DNA of 64,000 bases from Euglena gracilis (taxonomy: Eukaryota; Euglenida; Euglenophyceae; Euglenales). Each line of letters opens with the position of its first letter. The first letter of the stretch is position 1. The DNA lies in contig CP154956.1 of NCBI GenBank assembly GCA_039621445.1, positions 77,248,474 through 77,312,473 of the forward strand, given 5' to 3'. This document shows, one piece after another, positions 33,433-43,900 of this stretch. The translations under genes were made by a program, and so were the position numbers. The notes beneath the pieces were generated by a model. It was given only the letters and a program-made list of their open reading frames with translations, did no database searches and was not told where the DNA came from.

Positions 33433-36052
33433 ACCCCCCCCCACACACACATACACACATACACACGCATATGCACATACACACATACACATAACACACA
33501 AACACACACATTGGTTGGCAAAAGCCCCTCCACGGCTTTCGGAGTGCGTGTGGAACTCGGCCTGCGTCGTCTCGAGGGCGTGGATGCGCTGCTCGTAGTG
33601 GAGCACCGCCTCCGCCAGCTCGCGGGCTTTGCTGTCCCGCTCCACCTGCCACCAAGGCGGTCGAGCAGAGTGCGGGATTCCCGCATCACGATGCAGGAAT
33701 GGGCTAAAGAAAATTTTGGGGAAATTCATTTTGGGCAAAAACAATGCGGAAAACAGGCAAAATTTCTGAAATGTGACAGAAATGCAGTATCCAGCCACCA
33801 GACGACACTCTCTCGATAAAAGATAAAATGTCGAAATGCAGAAAGGAGTTAAGTGATTGTTCTGTGCACTTGTGTGTCAAACTTTTACTGTCGATTCCAA
33901 TTCCCATGTGATCCAATGTGAAAAAGGCACGCCATATGCAATGTTTCGCAACCAGCGGAGCACGGGACGGCACGCCTGGTACGCATTCTCCCGCCGCTGC
34001 ATCTCCCGCTTCAGCTCCAGGTACACGCCGCGGAACTCCTGCAGCTCCGCAATCTCCTGCTGCAGCTGCGCCTTCACCACGACCTCCTCGGCCAGGCGGC
34101 TGCGCACCTGACCGCGGCCGCCCAGCAGCGCATCAGACGTTGACGTTTGACGGCACGGTGCGGGGTTGGTCCCAAACCTGAACCCCCCCCCTCCAGGGTG
34201 TAGGGTGGGGAGGGGAAAGTTGCCCCGCTTCCCCGACACTGGGACGGTGAAACTTGTGGGGAAGCACAGCGTCGAAAGCTTTGTCCTGGCCAAAAGCACG
34301 TGTCGAAGAACCAAACAGTGTGGGAAACGGATTTCACACCCCATACATCTGGGGCCATAAATGACGGCGTGTGCCGACACATCCCTTGCCGGGTGGCACC
34401 GCCAGGATGATTGCTACAGTACATGTGGCAGACAGCAAAGGCGGACCACACCTCCTCATCCGAGCGGCTGCGCTCGGAGGACAGGGAGCGGAAGCTGGAC
34501 AGCAGCTCGTCGAACTCCTGGCACTTCGCGTCCAGCGCGGCCTGCAGCCGCTCCAGCTGCGCCACCAGCTGCAGTGTCTCCGCCCGGTGCTGCCCGTTGT
34601 TGGCACGACCCCGGCCACGTCCCAGTTTTCATAAAAAAAAATCAAAATTTTCAAACAAACGTTGTTTCAAACAATTGTCATTTTTCATCTAAAAAAAACC
34701 CTCACAAAAATGACACCTACCCTTGCCTTGCTTTTACCCATATTCACACATCAAAATTACATTCTTCCAATTAGAATCACTTCGTTGTTGTAAATAGAAA
34801 ACACAACTTTAGACAACTTTTTGGACAGTTGCGCAGGAAAAAAATGGTCAAGCCGAGCTTTTCAGTTAAAAAAAAACAACCCCCCCCCCAAAAAAATAAC
34901 ACCCCCCTTTGAAATTTTCAGGAGCTACCTAGAATGTAGATTCCAGGCCTCGGGGGGGGGGGGGGGAGCATAAAATCAGCCCCAGGCTTTGTTTGTATTA
35001 GCCCCTTCCCCAAATACAAGCAATCCCTGGCTGTGAAGGAACTTTCAATAAAATGTGAATGGCATGGAAACGACAGAAATACGCAAGCAATACACAAGCA
35101 GGCTCTAATATAAGCACCACTAGGGCCGATTTTCGGAAACCCAAACATAAGCAACCGGTTGCTTATGTTTGGTGTGGGGGGGGTTGCAGGGGGAAACACA
35201 ACATGGACCTCAAAAAACGCGACGAAAAAAAATGCAAAAGCAAAAAGGGAAAAAAGGAAAAAACGCAGGGAAAAAAACGCAGAAAAAAAACACAAATTGC
35301 ATGTAAAAACCTTTAGGAGCTCCCCCGGGATGCACATTTTTCCAGTGGAGAGGACTTACAAAAAGTTTTGGCTCCGCCAGGGAAAACTTTTTCATTGTGA
35401 AAAACGAGCCTTTTGTTGATCCCCCAAAAAGCAAAAATGACAATAAATTGACAAAATTTTCGGTATTGGGGACAAAACGAGGATTTTTAACAGTCAAAAA
35501 ATTTCTCCAGCAAAAATCCAAACATCGCCAGGGAAAAAAGCAACAAAAAAAACGCAACAAAAAAAACGCATTTGTGTTTCCCTCCTGTTGTCACGTCGCC
35601 TCCAATGTAAGGGGCCTGCCTCAAGGAATCCCAAAGTCCAGCCAGCGGGTACGTTCATCTCACCACATCGCTCAGGTTTCGAAGCTGGCCCGCACCTCTC
35701 GTGCCCTTCGGCGCGACGCGAGGTTCAGGTTTTTTTTCAAAGCTGAAGAGTGGCATCCATGAAGGTGTGGTCTGGAGAGAACGGCACTGGGTACGGCCAT
35801 CGATGAGGCCCGCACACCCCCCCCCCACCCCAGTCGGCCCGGGCCGAAACCGCCAGGAGCCCCACGTGGAAGAAGAGGGGGAGACCCCACACCAACAAAC
35901 AAACGGGGGAAAACAGGGGGGGGGGCGTGGGCAGCGTCCGTGGCGGCGTCCAGCAGCGTCCGCAGCTGCGCGAACTGCGCCTTCAGCGTGGCGTTCTCCT
36001 GCAGGGCCGCCGCCAGGGCCTCGGGGGCGGCCGCCGCCGGGGCCGGGGATGG
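26314..36052 (-). CDS. Large alanine-rich coiled-coil protein gene (unknown)
   Basis: At least fourteen exons read as continuous heptad coiled coil, rich in Ala, Glu, Gln, Arg and Leu. Coordinates with checked phase are 34452-34589, 33976-34107, 33534-33645, 33021-33128, 30061-30231, 29430-29583, 28128-28226, 27712-27881, 26945-27108 and the terminal 26314-26542. Others with one end uncertain are about 35930-36052, 32146-32280, 31714-31807 and 30830-30985. Examples are QSEKEALERRVGALQDEVES and AKCQEFDELLSSFRSLSSER. The C-terminal 75 residues are Pro/Ala-rich and end ARQAQLLRPGAGSAE. The exon at 33976 probably uses a GC donor (CAG|GCGTGC). No motor, kinase or membrane domain is seen, so a Golgi, centrosome or cilium scaffold is possible but unproven. 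The start codon is not identified. One intron is a transposon (27867-28143). Confidence 0.7.
27175..27426. mobile_element. hAT-like MITE, CAGGGGTTTTTTT family
   Basis: The ends CAGGGGTCTTTTTAAGACC and GCTAAAGAAAAACCCCTG are inverted. The perfect 8-base target duplication CCTCCTGT lies at 27167-27174 and 27427-27434. The core shares aatggccaaaaatcacgaaa and cggcgccgaaaagtata with the other copies. It sits in a coiled-coil gene intron, 67 bases before the exon at 27108. Confidence 0.88.
27867..28143. mobile_element. hAT-like element acting as an intron (introner), CAGGCT family
   Basis: The ends start CAGGCT on both strands and the flanking 8-mers GTCGCGCT (27859-27866) and GTCTCGCT (28144-28151) match at seven of eight positions. 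Read on the minus strand, a GTGAGG donor begins 16 bases inside one end and a CGAG acceptor lies 15 bases inside the other. That gives an intron of 27882-28127. The 31 exonic element bases plus the 8-base duplication make 39 bases, exactly 13 codons, and the frame is open through both junctions. The duplicated target encodes RD on each side of the added peptide. Confidence 0.8.
29755..29825. repeat. ATAT/ATAC microsatellite
   Basis: Short AT-rich array of TATATAC-type units, in a coiled-coil gene intron. Confidence 0.75.
31228..31534. mobile_element. hAT-like MITE, CAGGCT family
   Basis: Left end CATGCTGTGCTTACCGACC, right end (reverse complement) CAGGCTTGTGCTTAGTCGG. The flanking 8-mers GTCGCCTC and GTCTCCTC match at seven of eight. 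It contains repeated GGGTGCCTGCC blocks and a ggcgccttcggcgcc palindrome, as at 46142-46430. It is in an intron of the coiled-coil gene. Confidence 0.75.
33341..33432. repeat. Uninterrupted poly-C tract of 92 bases
   Basis: 92 consecutive C are followed, after one A, by more C and CA repeats. Both sides carry a copy of ataacacacaaacacacaca followed by ttgg(t)tggcaaaag (33302-33335 and 33490-33524). It lies in a coiled-coil gene intron. The opposite strand is poly-G with strong quadruplex potential, and assembly length may be unreliable. Confidence 0.9.
35141..35172. repeat. 32 bp perfect palindrome
   Basis: CCAAACATAAGCAACC is followed at once by its reverse complement, with CCGG at the centre. 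It lies at the start of the A-rich repeat 35185-35600, in the intron or 5' region of the coiled-coil gene. Confidence 0.97.
35185..35600. repeat. A-rich dispersed repeat, copy 1
   Basis: It starts with acaacatggacctcaaaaaa, continues with aaaacgc units, then attgcatgtaaaaacctttaggagc and a segment with gagaggacttacaaaaa. The same order of blocks occurs at 54690-55110, and the opening block also near 43815-43880. Low-complexity open frames here are not genes. Confidence 0.7.
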
Positions 36053-37910
36053 CTGGCGGTGGGACCGTCCACACCTCCCATCCCCCCCCCCCTGCACCTC
36101 TCCCAGGACACATCACTCCGCCGGGAGGAGTGGCAGCCTGTGTGCAAAACGAGGGTCCTAATGAGCCGTGCATATGTTGGGCATCGAAGCCCCTCTCCCG
36201 TTCACCAAAAAAAGACCTGAAAAAAAACATCATCTGAACAAAAGGCAAAGAAAACCCTCGTCCAAAAAATTCTCATATTTGGGGGGTTGGTCAAGGAAAC
36301 GCTCAAAAGCCGACCTTGTGGGTTTCCAGGGGAGCCAAGGAGATGCGCTGGGATCCAAACGTCCACAAGTCATTTTACTTGATATTTTCCTCTGAAAAAT
36401 GAAGGATTTTGTACAACTTCCCTCCAATTGTTTCATTTCGACAGCATTGTCCGTGGCTTTGGGAGACAAGGAAAAAACTACATTTGAAATGCATTGGGGG
36501 TGTGCTGGTGACGCACAAAAAAACGTGATTTGGGTAACACAAACACGTGCCACGATAGGTAATATGAGGACCACAACCATCGCTAAAGCAAATTGCCTCA
36601 AAATCCCTGTTCCAAAAAAAAACACATGACCTTGATGCAATTTGCTGCATGACCTTGATGCATGCAGTGTCAGACCTGGGCGTTTGATCCATTAGGAGCC
36701 AGATGGAGCCAGATGAAGCGAAAGATGAAGGATGTAAGATGAAGTTCCAGACGTTTTACCCATCAGAAGCCAAACAAAATCTCTCTTTTTGCCCAGTGAG
36801 AGAAGGGGGGAATGAGATGAAAGTAAAAAACAACGTGAAAAAAAGCTGTTGGTGGACTCATAAAACAGTTTCCAAAAGATTATAAAAGAAACCTGTGGTT
36901 TGAAGGGGAGGCATTGATTTTTGAATGCAATTGTTACGTTATTTGGTTGGTTTTCATTGAAGAAAAAAAATTGTCCAACCAAAACTTCTATGCGTGATTT
37001 TAAGAGAATTGACTCGACTTCTGGACTCGAAAATGAGACATCGCCTGTGACGTGGGAGCGAGAAAACGAAACCCCTTCTGCCAAAAACCGGCAGCCAGAT
37101 GGGTGGGACCCACCATGCTTGTCACACAACGGGATCCCTGCGCTCATTGGGGCAGCTGTCATCCGACTTCATCGACAAGGTGATGGGACCGAGATAGCAA
37201 AAGAGAAGGCGACATTTGAGGTCTGAATGACATTGGGGGGAGGCAACTGTGCATGCCGGTGTTGACTTTCTTTTTGTTTTGAGGGGGGCAACTGAGCCAT
37301 TGGAGGTGTCATTTTTAGTCAAAGGAAAATTCGGATAACTTCTCGCCCCTTCTCCCTCAAGCCTCCTGGAGGCCACCCTTGGGCATTTTCAGGCAGTGGT
37401 GTGTCTGTCTGGGAGCTGGCAGAACAGATCGAGCGGTCTCCATTTACCACGGAATCGGGGGGACATGCAGCACACAATCCAGCATTTCCAGGATGGCGCT
37501 AACTAAACCCAACGGCCGGAGGGCACAGCCCGATAGCCCCAGTGAACCCCACACCCTCAGACCATGGGCCAGCCATGCACCCTCTTCAGAGAGGCAGCTG
37601 CAGAGAGTCACAGAGGAGGGATGGATCTCCCCAACCACAGCAAAGCCTAACCATCCCAGTCATGGAACTGTAAACGCAACCCTGACTCGGGTGCACATCG
37701 ACGCCGCGCCGCACCACAACTGCACAGTGCTGCCACATTTCAGACATGCTGGTTCACTACCTTCCAGAAGTGCAACCCCAGGTGCAGTTTTCCTTCCAGT
37801 CTTCTGCGCCAGAAGCAAAGCACTGTTCTAAAGCACGTCGATGGCACAATTGTGCAGTCAGTGGGGGAGAGGCGGGCAATATTACAGTGGTGGAGGTCGA
37901 AAGGGGGCAT
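36053..37910. other. Stretch between the two coiled-coil genes
   Basis: AT-rich sequence with several short open frames, none with splice context or family likeness. It may hold 5' exons or the promoter of the 26314-36052 gene. I see no repeat family here. Confidence 0.4.
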
Positions 37911-40900
37911 TCAGTTGCGGAACGGCTCCTTGGGCTTGAAGAGGCTGTTGTCCCATCCCTGAGGCTTGGACCGGGGCTTGGGCTGCGCAGGAGTGGCAGG
38001 ACGGCGGCAGGGCATCAGCAGTGGCAGCTTTTGGCGAACCTGCAGTGTTTCGTCAAGAGAAAATTCGCACTGTCAAAATAATGCAAGCGGTTGTTATTGA
38101 ATGCCTTCCTGCCCATCAAACCTTTATATAAAACAAAATAGAGTGCATGCACGCGCGCATGTGTGCGTCTTCGTGCATTTCTGTGTCATTCAGCTGCCGT
38201 CAAAAACTGCATCGGCTTTTACAATTTGCGCTTCGCGCTGAAACCCAGACCCAGGGTTCGGCCCAGGCCCCCCAATAGCAAAGACTTTGAAAATTAGGGC
38301 CCGAAGCAGGTTTCCCACAACATAAGGCGTAGGCATAGGTGGCATGCGTGGTTGGGAACCTTTCAACAGCTGCCTCGTCAACAATGTTGCCGAACGATGC
38401 GGTGCAGATGACTCTGCACGATACCATCCATTTTGACGTTAGACAAATGATTATTTTCTTTGGTCAGTTTGCAAAATAGTATTTGCATACCGCACAAATC
38501 CATCTTCTGAGGGGTTGGTTTGAGAAATTGTGGGAACCGTCCCTTCCTGCAGTTTGTAAAAATGGTCGGTTTGCGCATTTGTGCAAGCGGTTCCTTCAAT
38601 GCATTGAATAATTAAAACTGAATTTTGATAAATGGCCCACCTCCTGTGTCCAAACTTGGGGTTTGGCAGTTGAGCTGTGAAAAAATGTTCTTATTCCTGA
38701 ACCATCAAAATAAAATGTGGCTTCATGGACGCTGTGTTTCCCTCTCCTCTCCCCACTATTAAGACTCCAAAAAATAAAATTTGAATCACTTGTACAATTA
38801 CAAAAAAATGAACCACTTGGCGTGTTCCTTTGCGCAGTTGCACATATGGACCATTCCGGAAACACAACAATATCCATGGGGACTCCAGCACTTCAGGAAT
38901 ACAGAAGAGGTAAGAGGTAACGTCACAGTTTCATGACACTGGAGTTCCCACTCCAAACAGGGGGGGGGTCCCCCCACCCCCCCAGGGTGGCGCGGGACCC
39001 CCCCCCCCCGGGGGGGTCGGGGACCCCCCCCTAAAATGGTTTCTTTGCGCAGTTGCGCAAAAGAACATTATTTTTGCTGCCAACATAAGGGGTTAGGGTT
39101 AGGGTTAGGGTTAGGGTTAGGGTTAGGGTTAGGGTTAGGGTTAGGGTTACCCTAACCCTAACCCTAACCCTAACCCTAACCCTAACCCTAACCCTAACCC
39201 CAACCCTAACCCTAACCCCAACCCTAACCCTGCCAACATAAGGGGTTGCTGCAGCCAACCAGCCACAAAGTTCAACTGGCAACTGGTAGAAATCCTCCTG
39301 TACTTTTTATCCCCTGCATCTACATCTACGACAATCTGCTCAGCTATCCAACCATACATTTCAACCTGCAAAAAAAAAAACACTTCTTTCGCAACCAACT
39401 TCAAAAGCCTCCACACAATGCTGCAGGGCTTCAAAAAGCATCCAGAATGCCGCCTGGTGCTGACAGTGGCCAGGAAATGGAAATTTTGCACAGCACAATA
39501 GTTTTCGTGTATTTTTGGGTTATATTTGGGTATTAATAATGATATATTTCCCGCGGGTCAAGCCGATGGGATCTAAAATTCTCGCCATTTTTCGGAGGGC
39601 CAAAAACCGTAATGTTTCGGCCCTGAAAAAATGGTGAAGACCCACACCCACAGGGCCGGCATGCAACCAGTTCAAAAAAACCTGGACCCTGACCCCCCCC
39701 CAAAAAATCGGACCTTTGCGCAAATTCGCGAAGGAACAGGAAACCCCTTCCGTGCGAGATTAGCCCCTGCGAGACATGTGCTCTACGATTCTGGGCATTC
39801 TGGATGCAATGGTTCTTGGACCAAAGTTGCATTTGGATGAAGTGGCATTTTTTTGGGTTGGGGGCACACCAGGAGTCCCGCGCTCTGCAGCATCTCCTGC
39901 CGTTTCTCAGGGGCCACGCCTTCGTTGGGCCTGCGGCGCGGTGCGCTGGCGCAGCGCGGCACCAAGGGGGCTGGCCCTGAGACGGGAGACCGAGGGCGTT
40001 GGGTTGCTTAAAACACATCGTTTCCGCGCATGAAACTTTGCAATTGACTCAATCCAAGAAAACTTTCTTCGTGCGAGCCAAAAACGGCGGGAGGGGTTTG
40101 CGTGAATGAAAAACACAGCTGGAAAAAGGAAAAGAGAATTTCAGAGCCACAAAAAAAAATGCACAAACAACGTGCAAAAACGCCATGCATCTTTGCCTGG
40201 TGAAGCTGCAGCACCTGGAGGCCCTCAGGAACGAACCTCCGCCAGACGCCCACCCCCTCCTCGGCTGGGGGGCGGCGCTCTCCTTGCCGTGGAGGATGGC
40301 GTGGAGGCGCCGCTGGAGGTTGCGCAGCTCGACGGCCAGCACTGGCTCTCCGTCCACGTGGCTGGACTCTGGGGAAGGAGTGGGAATGAGGGGCACGCCG
40401 GTGCGGCCCAGCAGTTTCCCATTGAAAGGCCGGATGAAATAACACAGAGAGGGAGGTGGGGTGCCGTTTTTGCCATCAACGATTAAATGACCCATCCGCC
40501 TCAAATCAACCTGAAGGATGAGAGGGGCCAAGAACCAGCCGGAATCAATGCCAAAGAGATGCACTCCGAAGAAACTGCGCCAGAGGAACCCGAAAGGGAG
40601 TTGAACGCTCTGACAGGAAGGGGTGAGGGAGAGGCCCCCAACGCCCCACACCAGAGGCCGCCCCATCGTCGTAGTTCCACACCAGCTCCCCCACGGCGGT
40701 GGTGAAGTCCCGCAGGGTGGTCAGCGTGGCCATCACGTCCGCGCACCGCTCCGAGATGAGGAGGAGGAGGCGGGTCAGGGTCCCTGGCACAGAGATGAGG
40801 AGCAGGCTGCCTGAAATTGTGAATCTGTAAGAACTTCCTTCCCTGAAAGAAAAGTTGTGTGCGCGCGCGTGAGAGACTGTGTCCATGTGTGGTTGTGTGT

Positions 40901-40913
40901 GTCTGTGTGTGTG

Positions 40914-40945
<32 letters not shown>

Positions 40946-43900
40946 TGTGCAGTCCCTGTGTCTCGCAAAAGACTCTTTCTGTCATCAGTTGTGCTGAATA
41001 GTGATCCTGGACGCATTTCGAAATTGCATAGCAAATGTGGAAATTTATTGGAGCTCCGTTGAGGTTGGAGGGGGGGGGGGGGGGCAGGGGGGACCGAAAG
41101 AAGTGCAACTTTTGGATTGTTGTGATTGGGCCGTTCCCTAGGCGGCCATCTCCAATTTAAAGGGCTTGGGGTGTTGTGCAAATCTTCAAAATACCACTTA
41201 CCACTTGAGTGAGAAATCGGGCACCAAAGTGTACACCGGGAACGGTGCCGGCCACGCCCAGGTCACGCTGCAGGATGAGCCGCGCGAGGGCTGTGTTCTC
41301 GCAGAGGTCAGGGCGTGCGGCTGCGGGGGCGGGGCACGTGGGGCTGCGGAGGACGCGTGGCGAGGCCAGCGCCACAAGGGCAGGCGGCGCAGACGACGGG
41401 CATTTGCACACCCCTGCGCCGCTGTCAATGGACCGAAGTGGCCAACTTGCGACTTTCGCCGGCAACGCGGTGCGATCGGGGAGGGGGCGCACGACATCAA
41501 ATGGCACCCCACACACCGACCCGGTCATCGTCCAGCGGAGACTGGCGGCGGCGCGGGACGCCGTCCAGGGCGGCCTTGAGGGCACTCGCCTGAGTGGGGG
41601 GGGGGGGGGGCAGCTGCTCCGTGGGGCTCCGATCAGCCATTAGCCGCATCCTCGCCTCACAGGCCCCACACCTACTGGATACTGGTACCCCAACACAGGT
41701 CACAGACATAGACCGGGGCGAGCGCACCTGCTCTTCGTGACCGCCAGGTTGGGGATGGTCCGGGTGCCTGCCGGGCGATGGGGAAGAACGCGGTGGGCTG
41801 TGCGGATGGGAAAGAGGGGTTGATGCCGGGCTTTGCCGAAAAGCACTGCATCAAACGAACGCAACCCCCCCCCAATTGAAGCACGGGTGCGCTTTTAGCG
41901 GACTGCCATCTCCGGCGGCAGGGGGTGCGCTTCTATTTGGATCCCACCGGCGCGATATTTGTTGATTTCCATTATAACTCCCATCAAATAGGGGGTGCGC
42001 CTATAATGGACCACATCTGCAGCGAGGGGTGCGCCTTTTTCTGGGACCCTGCGCTTGTAGTAGCGCCACGCTTCTATTGGGGGGGGGGGTAAACGAGCGG
42101 GATTGGTGACACGCATCCGTACGTCGCCACCTCCTGGAGCTTTGTACTCCCCTTTTGTGATGATTGTGTGAGACGTGTCTTCGTAGTACTTGAAAGAGGT
42201 AATACATGCCTCTGGCGTCTGTTTGTGGGAGCCTCTCTGTATTGAACCCTGGCACAAAGTGTACTAGACAGCCGTGGACACTCGTTGCAATTCAACAGTT
42301 GTGCACACTCAAGTGGGGACCTGGGCTGCTGCAACAATCTGACTTTCTCGCGTAGCATGGCCACCTCCTGCTCCGACTCCTGTGGACAGCAACAGTGTAC
42401 GTCACCAACTCTGCCTGGTCTGCGAAAAACACAACCGCAGTATGAGCCGTCCAGTGACGCAGCACACATCGCACGCCGTTCCCGGCATAATGACGCCGCA
42501 GAGGTCGCAGCACCAACCCCCCCCCCCCAGCGCCGCGCCGCAGCGGACCGCGGAGGGCCGGCCTCCGACCTGCAGCCGGCACAGCAGCTCGTCGATCTCC
42601 TGCTCCTGCTGGTCCAGCACCGCCTGCAGCCGGTCGCTGACCCCGCGCTGGGCCGCCGCCGCCCGGGCGGTCTGCAGCGCTGCGGGGCCCGCGCCATACG
42701 GCGGCCAGCGATATGCAACGACCCCCGCACAGGGGTCTTTTTTTTTAAAGACCAGGGGGGAGGGGGGGTCCCAGGAGACCACTCAATTTTCCCCGAAAAT
42801 GCCAAAAAAAAAACGCAAAAATGCAAAAAAGTCATTTTTTTTCCAAAAATTTTCGGCGCCAAAGGCGCCAAAAAGTATATCCCAACCCCCCCCCCCTGGG
42901 TGGGGGGACTCCCCCCGGGGCGGGGCTCAACCGAACCCACCCACCCCTCCCCCCCTCCGAGACTAAAAAAAAAACCCTGCCCCCACACCTCCCCCCCCTG
43001 GGGCACTGGGGCCAACCTTGTGGGGGCCAACTTTGCAAGTTAAGATTTTTGGTGGCCATGTGCAAAAGGCCAAAAGCCAACTTCAGGGGGGCCAAGTTTG
43101 CATGTAAGGAGGGGGGGAAGTGCGGGAGGGGGGGGAGGTACTTGCGCCCCTGTCCTTTGAGGCTGTTCCCCTGCCGCACTAAAAAAAAAACCCAAATGTA
43201 AAGTCCCCCTGGGGGGTTGGCTTTGCTGCCCAAAACCCCCCCCCAACATAAAGCCCTTCTGAGGTGCCATTCAGAAAAAAAGCATAAAACTTTCGGGTGG
43301 ATATGACAATTTTTAACCAGAAATCCTTCATTTTGGACAAAATATTTTGGGTGAAAGCAGGAGGTATCTAACCAAAATTTGGCATAAGTTCGGTATTTGA
43401 CTGCAGTTGAAGGCCGCTAACTTCATAGAGTCCAGCCACAAAAAAAATGATTTTCTCGCCCAAATATAAAGCCCCCCTCAAATGTGAAGCCCCCCTGAGG
43501 GTCTTCACATCATGCCCAAATATGAAGCCAGGGGCTTTATATTTGGGGTGGTATTACACAATAATCCCCGCCGCGTATAAACCTCCTTGGACCCAAGAAC
43601 CAAACCGTGAGTTATAACCCCCAGAAGGAAAATGCTGAAAACAAAACCCCCAGTGGCGAAAGGGGTACAAATATGCACCAAAAAGCCCGAGCTCCCCCGA
43701 GGAGGTCGTAAATGCCTTACACCCTTGCCCTCAATATCAGCAGCCTGGGAGGTGACCTTCCTTAAAAAGAAGCCTGGTTTGGAACCCTCAGACCTTGGGA
43801 ACTGTGGGAACACAACATTGACGCTTGTAAACACGACGACAAAAAAAAAACGGCAAACAAACAACGTCAAACAAAAACAAAAAAGCGCAAAGAAAATGGA

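Noticed and set aside
33259-33819. Poly-Pro and poly-Gly open frames
   Set aside because: They are produced by the 92-base C run and do not indicate a protein.
39000-39240. A true chromosome end
   Set aside because: The array is internal, inverted, short and flanked by a direct repeat, with genes on both sides.
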